Positions 1 to 10,389 are shown, counted from the stretch's first letter. The stretch: 64,000 bases of DNA from Elymus sibiricus (GCA_039707655.1 CM077676.1:427777379-427841378); one strand, 5' to 3'. Numbers and translations: made by a program. The notes: generated by a model not told the origin, from the letters alone.

Positions 1-768
1 AGGAGTATGATGGAGCGGACGTCCTTTAGTTGATGTCCCGCCTTGGTTTGCTTGAGCCACACAAGATCTTGCCCAAGGATATCTGGATCGGATAGTATCC
101 GGTCGCGCGCGTCCATATCAGTCTACATGGCTCCAGGAGAGCGCGGCGCGAAACTCTGTTGTTTGTTGACACCATGAGACATGTCGGCATCTCGATTTCC
201 ATAGCACAGGCAGCAGCGGAGAAAGTCTTGATGGCTAAGATCGAAGGATCAGTAAGGCAGAGGGGGCTTGAAGGCCATGGAGTCAGCCAAGTGTTTGATA
301 ACTTTCAGTAGCAGCAGTGTCAACTGGGGGCGGCGGCACAAGAGGATTTCATTTTTGGTGGTGCTCCTCAGGTGCCGAGTCTTGACTTTCAGCGTGAAAA
401 CCTAAGGTCTGGCCTTCATTGGTTGTGCCTGGCAATTGCCTTGTTGAAAGTATTGTTTTGAGAGCTCGGTCTTTCTCCAGGGTGAAAACTTATGATCTTG
501 GATTGGGCGACGACGGCGCTTGTGCACTGTTTCCTTATTGAAGGCATTGCTTTTGGAGGCCTTTTATGCTTTTCAGGTGCTGTCTTTGGTGGTGTTTGTG
601 TGTTGATGCTGAGAGGAGTTGATAACTTTGGTGAGGCCATTTTTTTCTTTTCTTTTTTGTTTTCTTTTCGGGCTGTGTGCACCCTGGATGTCTTTGTGAC
701 TTCTTGTTGGTGCAGAGGCTATGTGTAATTGGTATCTTCGCGATATTAATATATTCATTTTTTTTTAA
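1..768 (+). mobile_element. LINE 3' end fragment
   Basis: Non-coding sequence ending in a T-rich run, then a GGTGCAGAGGC-like motif and a terminal TTCGCGATATTAATATATTC tract next to a T run. This layout is what I know from 3' ends of Triticeae LINE elements. No coding domain is visible: the short reading frames are not RT-like. It is truncated at the window start. The assignment rests on remembered 3'-end resemblance and should be tested against a repeat library. Confidence 0.45.
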
Positions 769-1482
769 ATGGCCGCAGCAGCTCGGCCACCGGCCTACAG
801 TAACCACACGGGCCACGATAGGGGACGGCTCGCAGCTGCTCGTTGACTGAGCGCCGTCCAGTTTCTTCACCCACGGCCGCCGGCAAAATCTGGAACCAGC
901 CACAAATGCTACAACAACCGACAGACATGCGGCGGAGCTGCATCCAGCACACATTTTGCTACTATATACTATAAGCATATATTTTTGCTGGAACCATAGA
1001 TAGCGGGGGACAAGCGTCGGCGCGGCGGAGCTACATCCAGTGGCGCCAAATGCTACCACCCGCATCAGGTTTGCCGGTACCATAAGATCTCTCCATCAGT
1101 GACTCAACCACGTGGCTGCACCGGCGAGGCGTGGTGCTGCTACCATGGGGCGTGGAGGAGGCACGGTTGCTGCTGACGTTTTTTTTGACACAGCAACGAC
1201 CTGAGGGTCCAGACGTGGTGGAAGGAAGTGCTCATCGTGGAGCTTTCAAGCTCGCTGGCGGCGTGCTTTGAGCTCCCCAGTAGTGGGGATGGGCGCGGTG
1301 AGCAGGAGGTATGCGAGGCCTGCATGAGCGTGCGGGGCGAGGAAGAAAGGAGAAAGACACGAGACAGAGACGGGGGCGGTCAAGGTGGTTCATCCGACGG
1401 CTGTTATTCATTAAATCGGAGGGCTGCTGGACAACCGGGCAAATTTTGGGCCGGTCAACCGGCGCCTAACGTCGGCCTTTTT
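769..1482 (-). mobile_element. Mutator-like element fragment (no intact TIR pair)
   Basis: GC-rich block with repeated TGCTACAA/TGCTGGAACC words and a right border reading ...CCGGTCAACCGGCGCC. The inverse of that border resembles the GGCGCC start of the better delimited Mutator-like element at 5,531-6,826. Short frames across it look like shadows of low-complexity sequence. I could not define a 9-bp target duplication, so borders are approximate. Confidence 0.38.
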
Positions 1483-1580
1483 GTTAAAAAAAAGACCTCC
1501 ACCATAACATCTCTGTTCAACTACCGTGTTGTAGTGTCCACGGCCTCACTACTGATGTACATCCCCTCACGCACACCACT

Positions 1581-1832
1581 GAGGGCATATACAGTGGTTG
1601 ATAACACAATCTTATGGTAATCATGCCGTGTAATCTAGAGATGACAAAAAATAACGTACAATGGGTGGTCTCCTAATCTTATCTCTAGTTTTTAAAAATA
1701 TGGAGAAACTTTTGTTGCTAAGAGATCATCAATTAATGAAGTGAAGGCAAAACCTTTTCTTTCGTTTCACTTTTCTCCACCTCATCATTTATCGTACGTG
1801 ACATTGCTAACATAGCACCATTATACATCAAC
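1581..1832. mobile_element. MITE-like element
   Basis: About 250 bp of AT-rich DNA with imperfect terminal inverted repeats: left ATATACAGTGGTTG, right (inverse) ATGTATAATGGTGC, 10 of 14 matching. The interior has the pattern of short grass MITEs (GTACAATGG..., GCTAAGAGATCATC...). It has no coding capacity. The target duplication is not clear and the superfamily is not assigned. Confidence 0.4.
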
Positions 1833-2126
1833 TCCGTTCGAATTTTCAGCTCGCGCAAAATATATAGGACTACACTACAAATCAGATGTCAGATTTTGAT
1901 CATGGAAAATCGAATGTTTTTAAAATTATGTTCTTGGAGAAAGGCAAGTTTAGTTGACAAGCACGTCAAATTCGCCTTAGTTATTTTTTTATCAAAAAAA
2001 TTACTGTGATTGCAAACAAAATTAGCGATCATCGCACCAATATAAATTGCCATGAAAAATGTCAGATTTGCTATGCCTAAAAATCTGAGGTTAGATTTTT
2101 GTGTTTCCGAATATCTAAGCCTATTA
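1833..2126. other. AT-rich stretch, nothing recognised
   Basis: I see no coding frame, no terminal repeats and no similarity to the other blocks of this window. Confidence 0.5.
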
Positions 2127-3038
2127 GAGCAACTCTAGCAAATACCGCAAAAACTGATCCCGCAAAAGCAATATAGCCTTAAAAACGGATTTGCGGTATG
2201 AATCAGCATTAGGTAGAACAGATCCACTAAAACGCACAACATATTTAAATTCTACTAGTTCGTGCTACAAACTTAAGCTTAAACACAACCGGAGGAGTTT
2301 ATCTTACACATACATAGCATAAAAACATAGGTCGAACTAATTTAAACCTAGGGACCGGCGAATTAGTTCTCGACGTCGAGGTAGAACGCGAAAGCCGACC
2401 TCCGGCACGCATGGGCGTACGCGTGCTCTTCCTTCGCCGCCTCGAGCCGTTCGGCGACGCCATCTTCTCTGGCCGCCATCGTGTCCTGCACGGTGAGGAG
2501 CTCCTTGTCCACCTCCTGGCACATGGCACCTCTTGGTGTGCGGGAAAAGCGCCTCGTCGAGCTCGAAGAAGTGATCCCACGCACTCCAGCGGCCGCTACG
2601 GGAGAGATGGCTGCGTTTGTGCGCCTACTTGGAGCACCACGGCTCGACGCCGGCCCACCTGGAGCTGCCGGCCTCTGCGCCGTGTCAAGCGGTCTTGCAT
2701 GGCGGCAACCCACCGCGGCCTCACGTCCCCGAGCACCTCTGGCCATGGATCTGTGGGAGAGGACAAAAAACGTGTGGAATCGCTCGCCGGAGAAACGAAA
2801 AGAGACGGCGGAGGGGGGTGGATTGTGGCGGAGGAAGGCGGATAATATTCATGACGGGAACCTTAAAACGCCCCCAACCCGTAGATATAGCAGCGGAGGG
2901 GGCAATTTGCGGGCCGCCTGTATATTTTTTACGGGCCAGAAGAATTATACCGCACCTGTTCGGGCCTAAAAAAGACCAAAAGCTGTAAAACCGTCGGAAA
3001 TATCGGGGCCGACGGCGATATAGCACATCTGCTAGCTC
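2127..3038. mobile_element. Non-autonomous TIR transposon (Harbinger-like?)
   Basis: Left end GAGCAACTCTAGCAAAT and the inverse of the right end GAGCTAGCAGAT are alike apart from a 4-base gap. The flanking trinucleotides TTA (2,124-2,126) and TTG (3,039-3,041) could be a degenerate TTA-type target duplication, as in PIF/Harbinger elements. The GC-rich middle gives overlapping frames on both strands (e.g. 2,363-2,746 minus, 127 codons), none matching a family I know; a captured gene piece is possible. It lies directly upstream of the UAP56 fragment promoter. Confidence 0.45.
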
Positions 3039-3040
3039 TT

Positions 3041-3422
3041 GTTTGCAGGTAACCCACGCGCGAGCTTCTCAGCCCGAACCGACGTCATATAAAACCTCGG
3101 AAACCCTAACTCCTCTGTCCCTATTCCTTCCAGCTCCGGGCGCTCCCATCCCCCCTCTACACCCCACGATCCACTTCTCTCAATCCCCAATTCTCCTCAG
3201 GATCCCCTCCTCGTCGAGCCTCGATCTGGCCGGCCGTATCCTGCCGAGCGACACAATTCATCCATGTGAGCCTCGATCTGGGCTGCCGCTTCTTTCTTTG
3301 CAGTCCGCCCCCGCTCCCACCCCGCTTCTTTTCTGTCTCCGCGAGACGACATCTACCTGCCTGCGTGCAATTTCTAGCGTTTATCCCTCGAATTGACACC
3401 AGCTTCTTCCTTGGTTGCCAGG
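3041..3422 (+). promoter_or_regulatory. Promoter and 5' leader of the UAP56 fragment
   Basis: A CRE-like GACGTCAT runs into ATATAAAA (3,087-3,094), a good TATA box. A pyrimidine-rich leader follows. A 5'-UTR intron can be modelled from GTGAG at 3,266 to AG at 3,420-3,421, placing the ATG one base into the next exon. Retained promoter and introns show that this is a genomic duplicate, not a processed retrocopy. Whether it is active cannot be judged. Confidence 0.55.
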
Positions 3423-3754
3423 ATGGGAGAGGCCAAGGGGAACGACGTGTACAAGCAGGAGCTGCTCGACTACGACGGGGATGACGACAAGGCCGTCGAC
3501 GCCGCCAAGCCGGCCGCCGGGCACGCAGCCGCCAGGAAGTAATTATTCATTCGACTTCCTTGTTTTTCTTCATCTTCCCTTCACTTTGCTTGCTCCCATT
3601 CTGACAGACGGCCTATGCGCGCAGGGGCAACGTCGGCAGCCACAGCTCCGGCTTCACAGACTTCTTGCTCAAGCCCGAGCTGCTCCGGGCCATCCAGAAC
3701 TTCGGCGTTGAGACCAGGACTAACGCTCGGAGCACACCCCCGAAGGCAAGTTAG
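3423..3754 (+). pseudogene. Truncated UAP56/DDX39-type RNA helicase 5' fragment
   Basis: The N-terminus reads MGEAKGNDVYKQELLDYDGD and, after an intron (GT 3,539 to AG 3,624), [20 protein letters not shown]. This is the start of plant UAP56 (RH15/RH56-type), the DEAD-box ATPase of mRNA export and splicing. Exons 3,423-3,538 and 3,625-3,754 join in phase to 81 codons. The frame then diverges at [15 protein letters not shown] and stops, just where the real protein continues into the Q motif. About 20 bases of filler with a repeated GAG lie at the break. No helicase core motif remains, so there is no enzymatic function. A short peptide could be made if the promoter works. Confidence 0.8.
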
Positions 3755-3931
3755 TTCGATTGGTTAGCATCAAACACGACGCTTAGCTATTCCCCCTAGG
3801 ACCCATTAATCGCCTTTCATGTTTCAAACCCATATGAGCTAGACCGCTAGGAATAATTTAGTACTCTATAAGGCAACCCTTAATTCCACACCGTCTAACA
3901 TGCTCCAACTAGCGCTACCCTCTGTTTTAAT

Positions 3932-4091
3932 CAATGTTTTAAATAGCGGGCTATGGAAAATAGCGGCGGGCCTAAAAATCAGCTATAGCGGGCTATAGCG
4001 GGCTATTTGTGAAGGCGATCATTTAGCGGCACCCTGCTGAAAAGGCTATAGCGGGCTATAGCGGAGCTATAGCCGGCTATTTAAAACTATG
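3932..4091. mobile_element. hAT-type MITE, 160 bp
   Basis: The element starts CAATGTTTTAAATAG and its other end, inverted, reads CATAGTTTTAAATAG. It is flanked by a perfect 8-bp direct duplication GTTTTAAT (3,924-3,931 and 4,092-4,099). Short CA-starting TIRs with an 8-bp duplication fit hAT. The interior is made of repeated TATAGCGGGC units. The paralogous block near 6,890 has the uninterrupted site CTGTTTTAATAGCAAAA, confirming both borders. Confidence 0.85.
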
Positions 4092-4249
4092 GTTTTAATA
4101 GCAAAAAACTCACAAGGCACTGTGTGTGCTGGTTAATCTATTGCGATGTTTGGAACCTGTCAATGTATGCCAGCAGAGATGCTGATCACGTTCATCATTC
4201 CCTTCATATTTTTCAGTTCCTTTTTCACGGACGGGCTACGCCCGCAAAG

Positions 4250-4503
4250 CCGCTCGACTAGGAGGAGGACGATAACAAGGCCGTCGACGCCGCCAAGCCT
4301 GCCTCTCGGCATGCAGCGCCCAAGAAGTAATTATTCATTACAATTTTTCTTTTCTTCTCCCGTCCCTTTGTTTGCTTCCGTTGTAACGGACGGCCTATGC
4401 TCGCAGGGGCAGCGTCTGCATCCATACCTCCGGCTTCAGGAACTTCATACTCAAACCTGAGCTGCTCCGGGCCATCCAGAACTTCGGCCTTGAGCACCCA
4501 TAG
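4250..4503 (+). pseudogene. Second, decayed UAP56 5' fragment
   Basis: A diverged copy of 3,460-3,754. Exon 1 lacks the ATG and has an in-frame TAG where LDY should be. The intron is preserved (GT 4,327 to AG 4,406). Exon 2 continues to a stop at 4,501-4,503 right after FGLEHP. This copy lacks the filler present in copy 1, so it keeps the better version of the truncation point. Both copies lose similarity to the gene at the same place (around EHP), so the parent was already truncated before duplication. Confidence 0.75.
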
Positions 4504-4608
4504 GCAATTTAGTTCGAATGATTAGCATGTATGACGCTTAGCTATTCCCCCTCGGAGCCATTAATCGCCACGTACCACTTCGCTTTCAGGTTTCAACCCA
4601 CTTGAGCC

Positions 4609-5492
4609 GAGTGAAATGCACCAAACCATCACAATTGTGTCATCGTTAGCAACTTAACATCGCACTTTTGTGTTTTCAACCCAAAAAATCATCATTTTTT
4701 AGTTAATTTTCACCTAATGCACTGACCACTCGCTGAGCTTGCTGAAACAACGATTATGACATGTTGGACCTGCTTAGGCTGAGTTGGCAAAAAAAAAAAC
4801 CATGTGGACAGTTGACCTGGTCTTTTTTCTCCACCTCCTCCCCTCTCTTTGCCGTTGCATCAAACACCTCTTGAGCAGGGGGTGGCAGATGATGGGCCGC
4901 AGCAAATTGGCACCCAGGGGTACCTCGCCGACGTGGGCCTCACCATGCTCCCTTACCCGTCGCTGCCCTCCTCGACACGTCACCGCGCTCACCAAGGCGT
5001 CGCCGCGCTCCCCGAAGCGCCACACCTCCCAAGATCCGGCGAGCCATACGCTTGTAGAGCCATCAGCCTGCCATCCTCCTCGATTTAAGTCCCTCGGCCT
5101 TCGATTCCCATGGCTTCGAGCACCGCACCAGCGCACTCGCCATGGCCCGTCCTAAAACAGCGAGGGAGCATAACCTCCCACCCCGAGCACTGCATCTCCG
5201 CGCGTGGAGTCGTGCTGGATGTAGGGTTACTCCCCTGGGAGGACGCGGAAGCTAGGATGGATGACTGGAGCTGGCACACCTCTGACATCGTCCCGCACCG
5301 GCTGTCTGTGCCGAACTTGTTGGTAAGCGCATGATGCCTGGTCAACCACCGGCAGCGACATGAACGGCCCCGGCTGGAACTCCGCTTCCGATGCGTTTTC
5401 AGCTAAGTTTTTGGTGGTTTTCTGCTATTTTTATAAATTGGTGGTAAATGGGTAATGACAACATAACTGTGGTGGTTTTATTCATTTCACTC
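4609..5492. mobile_element. Mutator-like element with ~40-bp TIRs
   Basis: The left end begins GAGTGAAATGCACC and the inverted right end GAGTGAAATGAATA; the similarity continues for about 40 bp (AAACCAtCACAaTT against AAACCAcCACAgTT). The flanks ACTTGAGCC (4,600-4,608) and ACATGAGCT (5,493-5,501) form a 9-bp duplication with two mismatches. The empty paralogous site near 3,830 reads ATATGAGCT. The 884-bp interior has a GC-rich gene-like part (4,780-5,335) with overlapping frames on both strands that I do not recognise. A captured gene fragment (Pack-MULE style) is possible but unproven. Confidence 0.75.
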
Positions 5493-5530
5493 ACATGAGC
5501 TAGACCGGTAGGAATAGTAGTAAAAGGAAA

Positions 5531-6826
5531 GGCGCCTGCTAGGCGTCAGTCGGATGATTTGAGCATCCTATCAGCCGCCTTCTAAACCGTGGGATCACGA
5601 TCATACGCTCATTAATAATGCTTCCTGTCCGGCCGTCCCCGCACATCACTTTAGGCACCAACGCCATAGCTGGCTGCCGCTCTCAACCATCGTAATAGTG
5701 CGCCGCAGTCAGCAGTCGTGGGCGCATGTATGCTTCCAGCAGCACCAGCTCCGCTGCAAACCTCGCCTACAAGGCCATGTTTCAGTACAGCAGCGATCCC
5801 GTCGCCGGCTTGCAGCAGCGCATCCACGACAACATCAACGGCAATTTGTAGCCCCGTCCAGCAGCACCAGCAGCACCGGACAGCGGCGCCTCCCTGGCGG
5901 ATGCTACAGTGCAGCGGCGCCTCCACGACAAAAGCAACGACAGCTTGTAGCACTGTCCAGCAGCACCGGCAGCGGTGATTCCCCGTCGACAGATGCTACA
6001 ACGCAGCGGCGGTAGAAAAGCGGCACCTGCAATGGCAACTTGTACCACGTGGTGCTACGGCAGCTGCTACAATGCAGCGGGGGTGCTCAACATGGCGACG
6101 CGAAGGTGGCTGCTGCAATACAAGGCTGGCAGCTCAACGCGTGGCGGCGGTGTTGCCCTCCAGCACGGCTAATGCTACGACGCAGCAGCACCCGTCCGCA
6201 ACGGTGGTACGACCTTGCAGCGTGGTGGTTCCTATTCTTGCTGCAACGCAGCAGCGGTGGCGCTTCGGCTGGCACCCAGCGACGATGGCAGCAGCTTGCA
6301 GCAGCGCGTCCACCTATGCTTGCGAAAGCGTTCGCAACGCCCTTGGAGCACCGGTGGCTGACCCCTTGAAGCAGGTCATGCTCGGGCTTGCAGCAGCCGA
6401 GCCCCGACCTTGTAGTGCCGGTGGCCAGGATGGGAAGCAGCCGTGCTCCGTCCCTCGTAGTGCCGGTGGCCGGTGTGCCTTGTCTTGCAGCATCGGCGTG
6501 AATGGGACAGGGCTTGCAGCGTGAGCGCGACTGGGCGACCGGCTTAGAGAGATGGTGCGATCAAGGCTTGTGGCATTGTCTCTCATAGCGGCGGCTCACG
6601 GCTCGCCGGTGCTGCATCGATGGAAAGAATGGGGATAAGGGAGAGAGAGAGAGACAGTGAGGGAGATGAACGATCGAGAGAAACAGATGGGGAAGATAAG
6701 GTTGGAACGGTGAGCAAGTGTGCACGTGATGGGTAGGTGGTGGTCACACGATCGTGGGAGATCTGACGGCGAGGGACGCGGATGATCGATGGACAATAAT
6801 CAGTCGGGTGAAAGCAAGAGTTTTCC
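5531..6826. mobile_element. Mutator-like element with 9-bp TSD
   Basis: Bounded by a perfect 9-bp direct duplication AAAAGGAAA (5,522-5,530 and 6,827-6,835). Removing the insert restores continuity with the paralogous block near 3,850-3,880. The element starts GGCGCCTGCTAGGCG; its inverted right end starts GGAAAACTC, so the TIRs are degenerate. The interior repeats GCTGCTACAA/GTAGCACC words and gives long frames on both strands, which I read as compositional and not genes. Confidence 0.65.
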
Positions 6827-7009
6827 AAAAGGAAAACAAAGGCAAACCCTTAATTCCACCGTCTAGCATGCTCGAACTAGAGCTATCCTCTGTTTTAATA
6901 GCAAAAAAATCATAAGGCAATGTATTTGGTAGTTAATTTGTTGTGAAATTGATTAAAAAACTGTTTGGAATCTGTCAATGTATGCGCAGAGATGATGATC
7001 ACGTTCATC

Positions 7010-8337
7010 ACTCGATTAATCTATTTATGTCCCTTCCCAACTACGTATCTCGTGTCCTAGTTTCCCCTCTAAAACTTAAGGCGGCCTTTACACCTACGAA
7101 AAACAAGGTGGATTCTCGGATCGCATCTTGGAGGGGTCGACATCATTCTTCGGCTGGCAAAGTGACCCTAATCAACTCTACCCTGTCCAGCCTTCCCACA
7201 TTCATCATGGGATTTTATCGTCTTTTTGAGAGCAACCACGCTGTGTTTGACAAAGACCGCAATGCGTTCTACTGGAATACTGGTGATAACAAGAAAAAGT
7301 ATAGGATGGTTAAGTGGAAACTTAGGTGTAAAACAAAATCCTTGGGGGGTTGGGGATTATCAATGGTGGTGGCGCGCTTACTCTGAGCCTGAAGAATCCA
7401 TTTGGATTCAAATCGTGTAAGCTAAATACATTCCAAATTCCCCACCTTATGTCCTCGACTCGCACTGGCTCTCAATTTTGAAGGTCCTTACGTAAGGTTC
7501 GAGAAGAATTCAGAAACCTTTTGAAATTTGTGGTGGGAGATGGGGCTTCCATCGGGTTCTAGCTTGATTGGTGAATTGGTGACGGTCCATTGTCTCAGTC
7601 CTTCCCTACTATTTTTTTCTTATCTTTCCGATCAGTCCATCTCAGCTTGCTGCTTGCAACTGGGACTTTGGTTTCCGTCGTGTTTTCTCTCCTGCAGAGT
7701 TGGGCAACTGGCAAGACCTCACTGCATGGTTTTCCCGGTGCTCTCGGATTCAACAAACCGATTTGTTTGGCCCCATTCTTCCTTGGGAAAATTCTCGATT
7801 AACACTCTCTACTCTAAGCTCAACTCTGGGAAGCAGGGACTCTCGTTTTAAGGCTATGTGGCGAGCGCGCATTCCATGAAAAATTTAAAGAATTCTTTGA
7901 CAGGCCATCAAACTTAAACTCGCTGCTAGTGACCAAATTATCAAATGCAATGACAAAGCTAACGCAGCTAGCACTCTTTGTGGGGAGGGAAGACACTGAG
8001 CACATTATCTTCAAATGTGCCCTTTCTAAATTTGGCTCGAGTTGTGTTCGATCGTGGTCGAACTGCAACTGGAACCCTTTGAGCTTCTCGGATATTTTTA
8101 ACTTAATCATGAACTGATCGGGCCAGTCCCTCAGTATTTTCTGGATTTCTTTTGCTGCCTTTGTCTGGTGTTTTGGCTACTCGGAATAAGTTTACCATTG
8201 AACATATATTTCCTAACCGTCCGGCTGACTGCTTGTTTGAAATGGCTGCACTTTTACAACTATGGAAGCCGCTGGTTAAGGCGACTGATGATGACGCGCT
8301 CGCCTTGCTCATTGCCAACATCGGAGCGTTTGCCTTG
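7010..8337 (+). pseudogene. LINE (non-LTR) ORF2 3' fragment
   Basis: Translation shows the C-terminal end of a plant LINE reverse transcriptase region: LPNYVSRVLVSPL, then WRGRHHSSAGKVTLINSTLS, LPTFIMGFYRLF and KKYRMVKWKL. Next come a decayed zf-RVT region (HIIFKCALSKF with cysteines lost) and the conserved tail RNKFTIEHIFPNRPADCLFE...LQLWKPL. Several frameshifts and stops split it. Endonuclease and the main RT motifs are absent, so it is 5'-truncated, and its 3' end is cut by the Copia sequence at about 8,335. Confidence 0.8.
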
Positions 8338-8635
8338 CTGAGTAAATAGGCAATTTTTCGATTAATTTAATCCATTAATAAATCACTAGCATGACATTGA
8401 CTAAATTACTGACATACTGATTATGAACCAGACTAGCATGTACTACGCATATAGTAGAAACATCTACGCACATAGCTAGTACAGCTAAGACCGAAATTAA
8501 CAGGAGAGGGATAAACATGTTATACCCTCCAATCGGCCAGGCAGAGGCCGCGGCGGCGGCGGCATCAGCGTCCTTGGCGGCCTTCTTGTCGGCTTCCAGC
8601 TTCTCAGCGGCGGCACGTTCGGCGTCGGTGGACAT
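8338..8635 (-). pseudogene. gag: Copia gag N-terminal fragment
   Basis: Begins MSTDAERAAAEKLEADKK at 8,635, followed by an alanine-rich linker, SAWPIGG and a strongly hydrophobic stretch. A TAA (8,375-8,377) replaces a codon that is open in the sister copies. Homology ends at the LINE junction around 8,335 with a few bases (TTGCTGAG) shared by both partners, so the breakpoint is ambiguous by that much. Confidence 0.75.
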
Positions 8636-9304
8636 GGTGATGACGAAGGCGATGCGGACGTAGAAGAAGCAGACGAACGGAGGTGAGCAGTTGCGTAGTC
8701 GCTCCCCAAAAACCTAATCGCCCCTCTCCCGTACAGGATCCGGAGAGGCGGGGTTTCGGAGGCCTGCTCTCCCGTCAACCGTGTACGCGGTGAACGGGAT
8801 GGAGTCGCCGGCGGCAGCAGCAGCAATGGAACGACGTGGGTGTGGAGGCAGATGCGATCTGTTTCGCGTGACGGCTTGGGTTGGCAGCGCCTCACATATA
8901 TAGGCGCAGCCGCGTGGAGAGACGTGGGCTGAACCCACGTCCAAGTCGGTAACAGCCCATGAATCCGACGTCTCAGATCGTGGCCCCATCTGTCAAAGAC
9001 TCTCCGTTCTTGACCGGCAAAAATAAGCGCATAGGTGTGAGCTCGGCTCCGCTTGGCTCAATCTCGCGTCGTGGCGTGGCGTGGCGAGGCGGGCGGTGGA
9101 GGAGGAGAGCGCGAGAACCACTTCTCTTCTCAAGCTCCAATAGCATGTGGAAGAGAATCCCTTATAAGGAGGTCCAACTCCTTCTCCACTAGCGGTATGG
9201 GACTAAACTTCCCACCACACCTAGTGCCATATAATCCCACATGGGCCCTTGTAGATTTTCTGAAATTGTTAGATGGGCCCAAGGCCCACCCCTATATTTC
9301 AACA
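8636..9304 (-). repeat. Copia A LTR plus leader
   Basis: On the minus strand it starts TGTTGAAATATAGGGG at 9,304, preceded by the purine tract GGTGGGGGAT (9,305-9,317), a polypurine tract. It runs to the gag ATG, about 670 bp. The same unit occurs at 42,369, 45,525 and (partly) 52,145 and 57,101. I could not find a canonical TGGTATCAGAGC primer-binding site, so the LTR 3' border inside this unit is not placed. Confidence 0.7.
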
Positions 9305-9918
9305 ATCCCCCACCAGATCTCAAGGGCCCATTTTTTCCTTTGTTCCAAACACTGTTTTGCTATACCAGTATTTCAGTGAAGACCGGTTAAGGTTGAACTT
9401 CACCTCGAGCAAGTAGCTACACTCCTTCACAACTGAACAATGGACTATGCCTTGAATTGTCAGTTTGGCGTAAAGAAGTTTCACCACATGTCTTACTAGT
9501 ACTAGACTGCCGAAGGCTGACCCCTCGGGTGGAGCATATTAGTCACACTCCTGGCCTATTCATGAGCTTGCTAGAGATCACCCCAATCTCATAGACTGTG
9601 ACCAGCAATCGGGCTCATATAGGTGTGTTCCTCCAAAGATTGCGAGATCACCCCAATCTCATAGACTGTGACCAGCAATCGGGCTCATATAGGTGTGTTC
9701 CTCCAAAGATCGCTCTGTAGGGCAGCATCTTGCTTATATATATAAGCCTTGGAACACATTAAGACAGTAGTCAACCTACCATACAGTTTCCGAGAGTATT
9801 GCATCTCCAACGGAGTGGGTTAGTAAAGTTACTCTCCTCAGTTCACCACTGGCTTGTTTCCCCAGGTCCTACTTCACGGGCTCTCCGATCACATAGGTTG
9901 GGTTACTACCATGGCAAC
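9305..9918 (-). other. Copia A 3' non-coding region
   Basis: Lies between the RNase H stop and the polypurine tract; conserved in Copia B (44,981-45,524) and D (57,102-57,645). It holds the perfect palindrome GCTTATATATATAAGC (9,732-9,747) and, only in this copy, a 70-bp tandem duplication (9,574-9,643 and 9,644-9,713). Confidence 0.75.
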
Positions 9919-10116
9919 TCATGTGGGTCTCATACCCATCTCCCTCGATGCACTATCTATCACAACACGTGATAGCCCTTTGGTAAAGGGATCTGCCAGG
10001 TTCTTAGCCGTTTGGATATAATCCAACGCTATCACTCCGGAGTTTCTTAATTTTCTGACAGCTTTCAATCTCATTCTTATGTGTTTCTTGGACTTCATAT
10101 TGTCCTTTGAACTCTT
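9919..10116 (-). pseudogene. pol: Copia A RNase H C-terminal end
   Basis: Encodes the last part of the pol protein (…SREMGMRPT then TGA at 9,919-9,921). It is the piece left of the Gypsy-2 insertion; the CTCTT at 10,112-10,116 is the left target duplication. It joins the RT/RNase H part at 23,820. Confidence 0.75.
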
Positions 10117-10389
10117 TGATGGGGATACGTACCTAGGGTAGGGTTATAGGCCTGACCTACATATCCTACCTAAGGACACTGCCCCAGAAAGCTTAAGGGC
10201 CACAAGGAAGTCTCCGACTGAAATAGCGAAGAAGCATAAGTCACTCGACAATATACACTCGGAGATGCCTTTCACTCGACGGTTATCTTTCACTCGGAAG
10301 AGTCTGAAGACAGTCGACCGCAGGAGTCCAGAAGTCACCCCAGGGAGGCTAACGGGCAAGCATTCATCAAGATCATTAACAGCATTTAT

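Larger units (their letters stand above)
3755..7010 (+). repeat. Duplicated UAP56 downstream flank
   Basis: The sequence after copy 1 (3,755-3,931 plus 4,092-4,200) recurs after copy 2 as 4,504-4,608, 5,493-5,530 and 6,827-7,010. Matching landmarks include CGCTTAGCTATTCCCCCT, ATGAGCTAGACCG, CCCTTAATTCCAC and CTGTCAATGTATG. Copy 1 is interrupted by the hAT MITE and copy 2 by two Mutator-like elements. So fragment plus flank were duplicated together as a tandem segment of roughly 0.7 kb. Confidence 0.7.

Noticed and set aside
535..1083. 182-codon minus-strand frame
   Set aside because: Runs across the LINE 3' end and Mutator-like block, has no domain, and overlaps other frames of similar composition.
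2363..2845. Overlapping 120-160-codon frames on both strands
   Set aside because: Inside a GC-rich TIR element; no known family and no consistent start or splice structure. Mentioned only as possible cargo.
5650..6524. Several 90-150-codon frames on both strands
   Set aside because: Low-complexity GCTGCTACAA-type repeats give open frames by composition. Inside a Mutator-like element.
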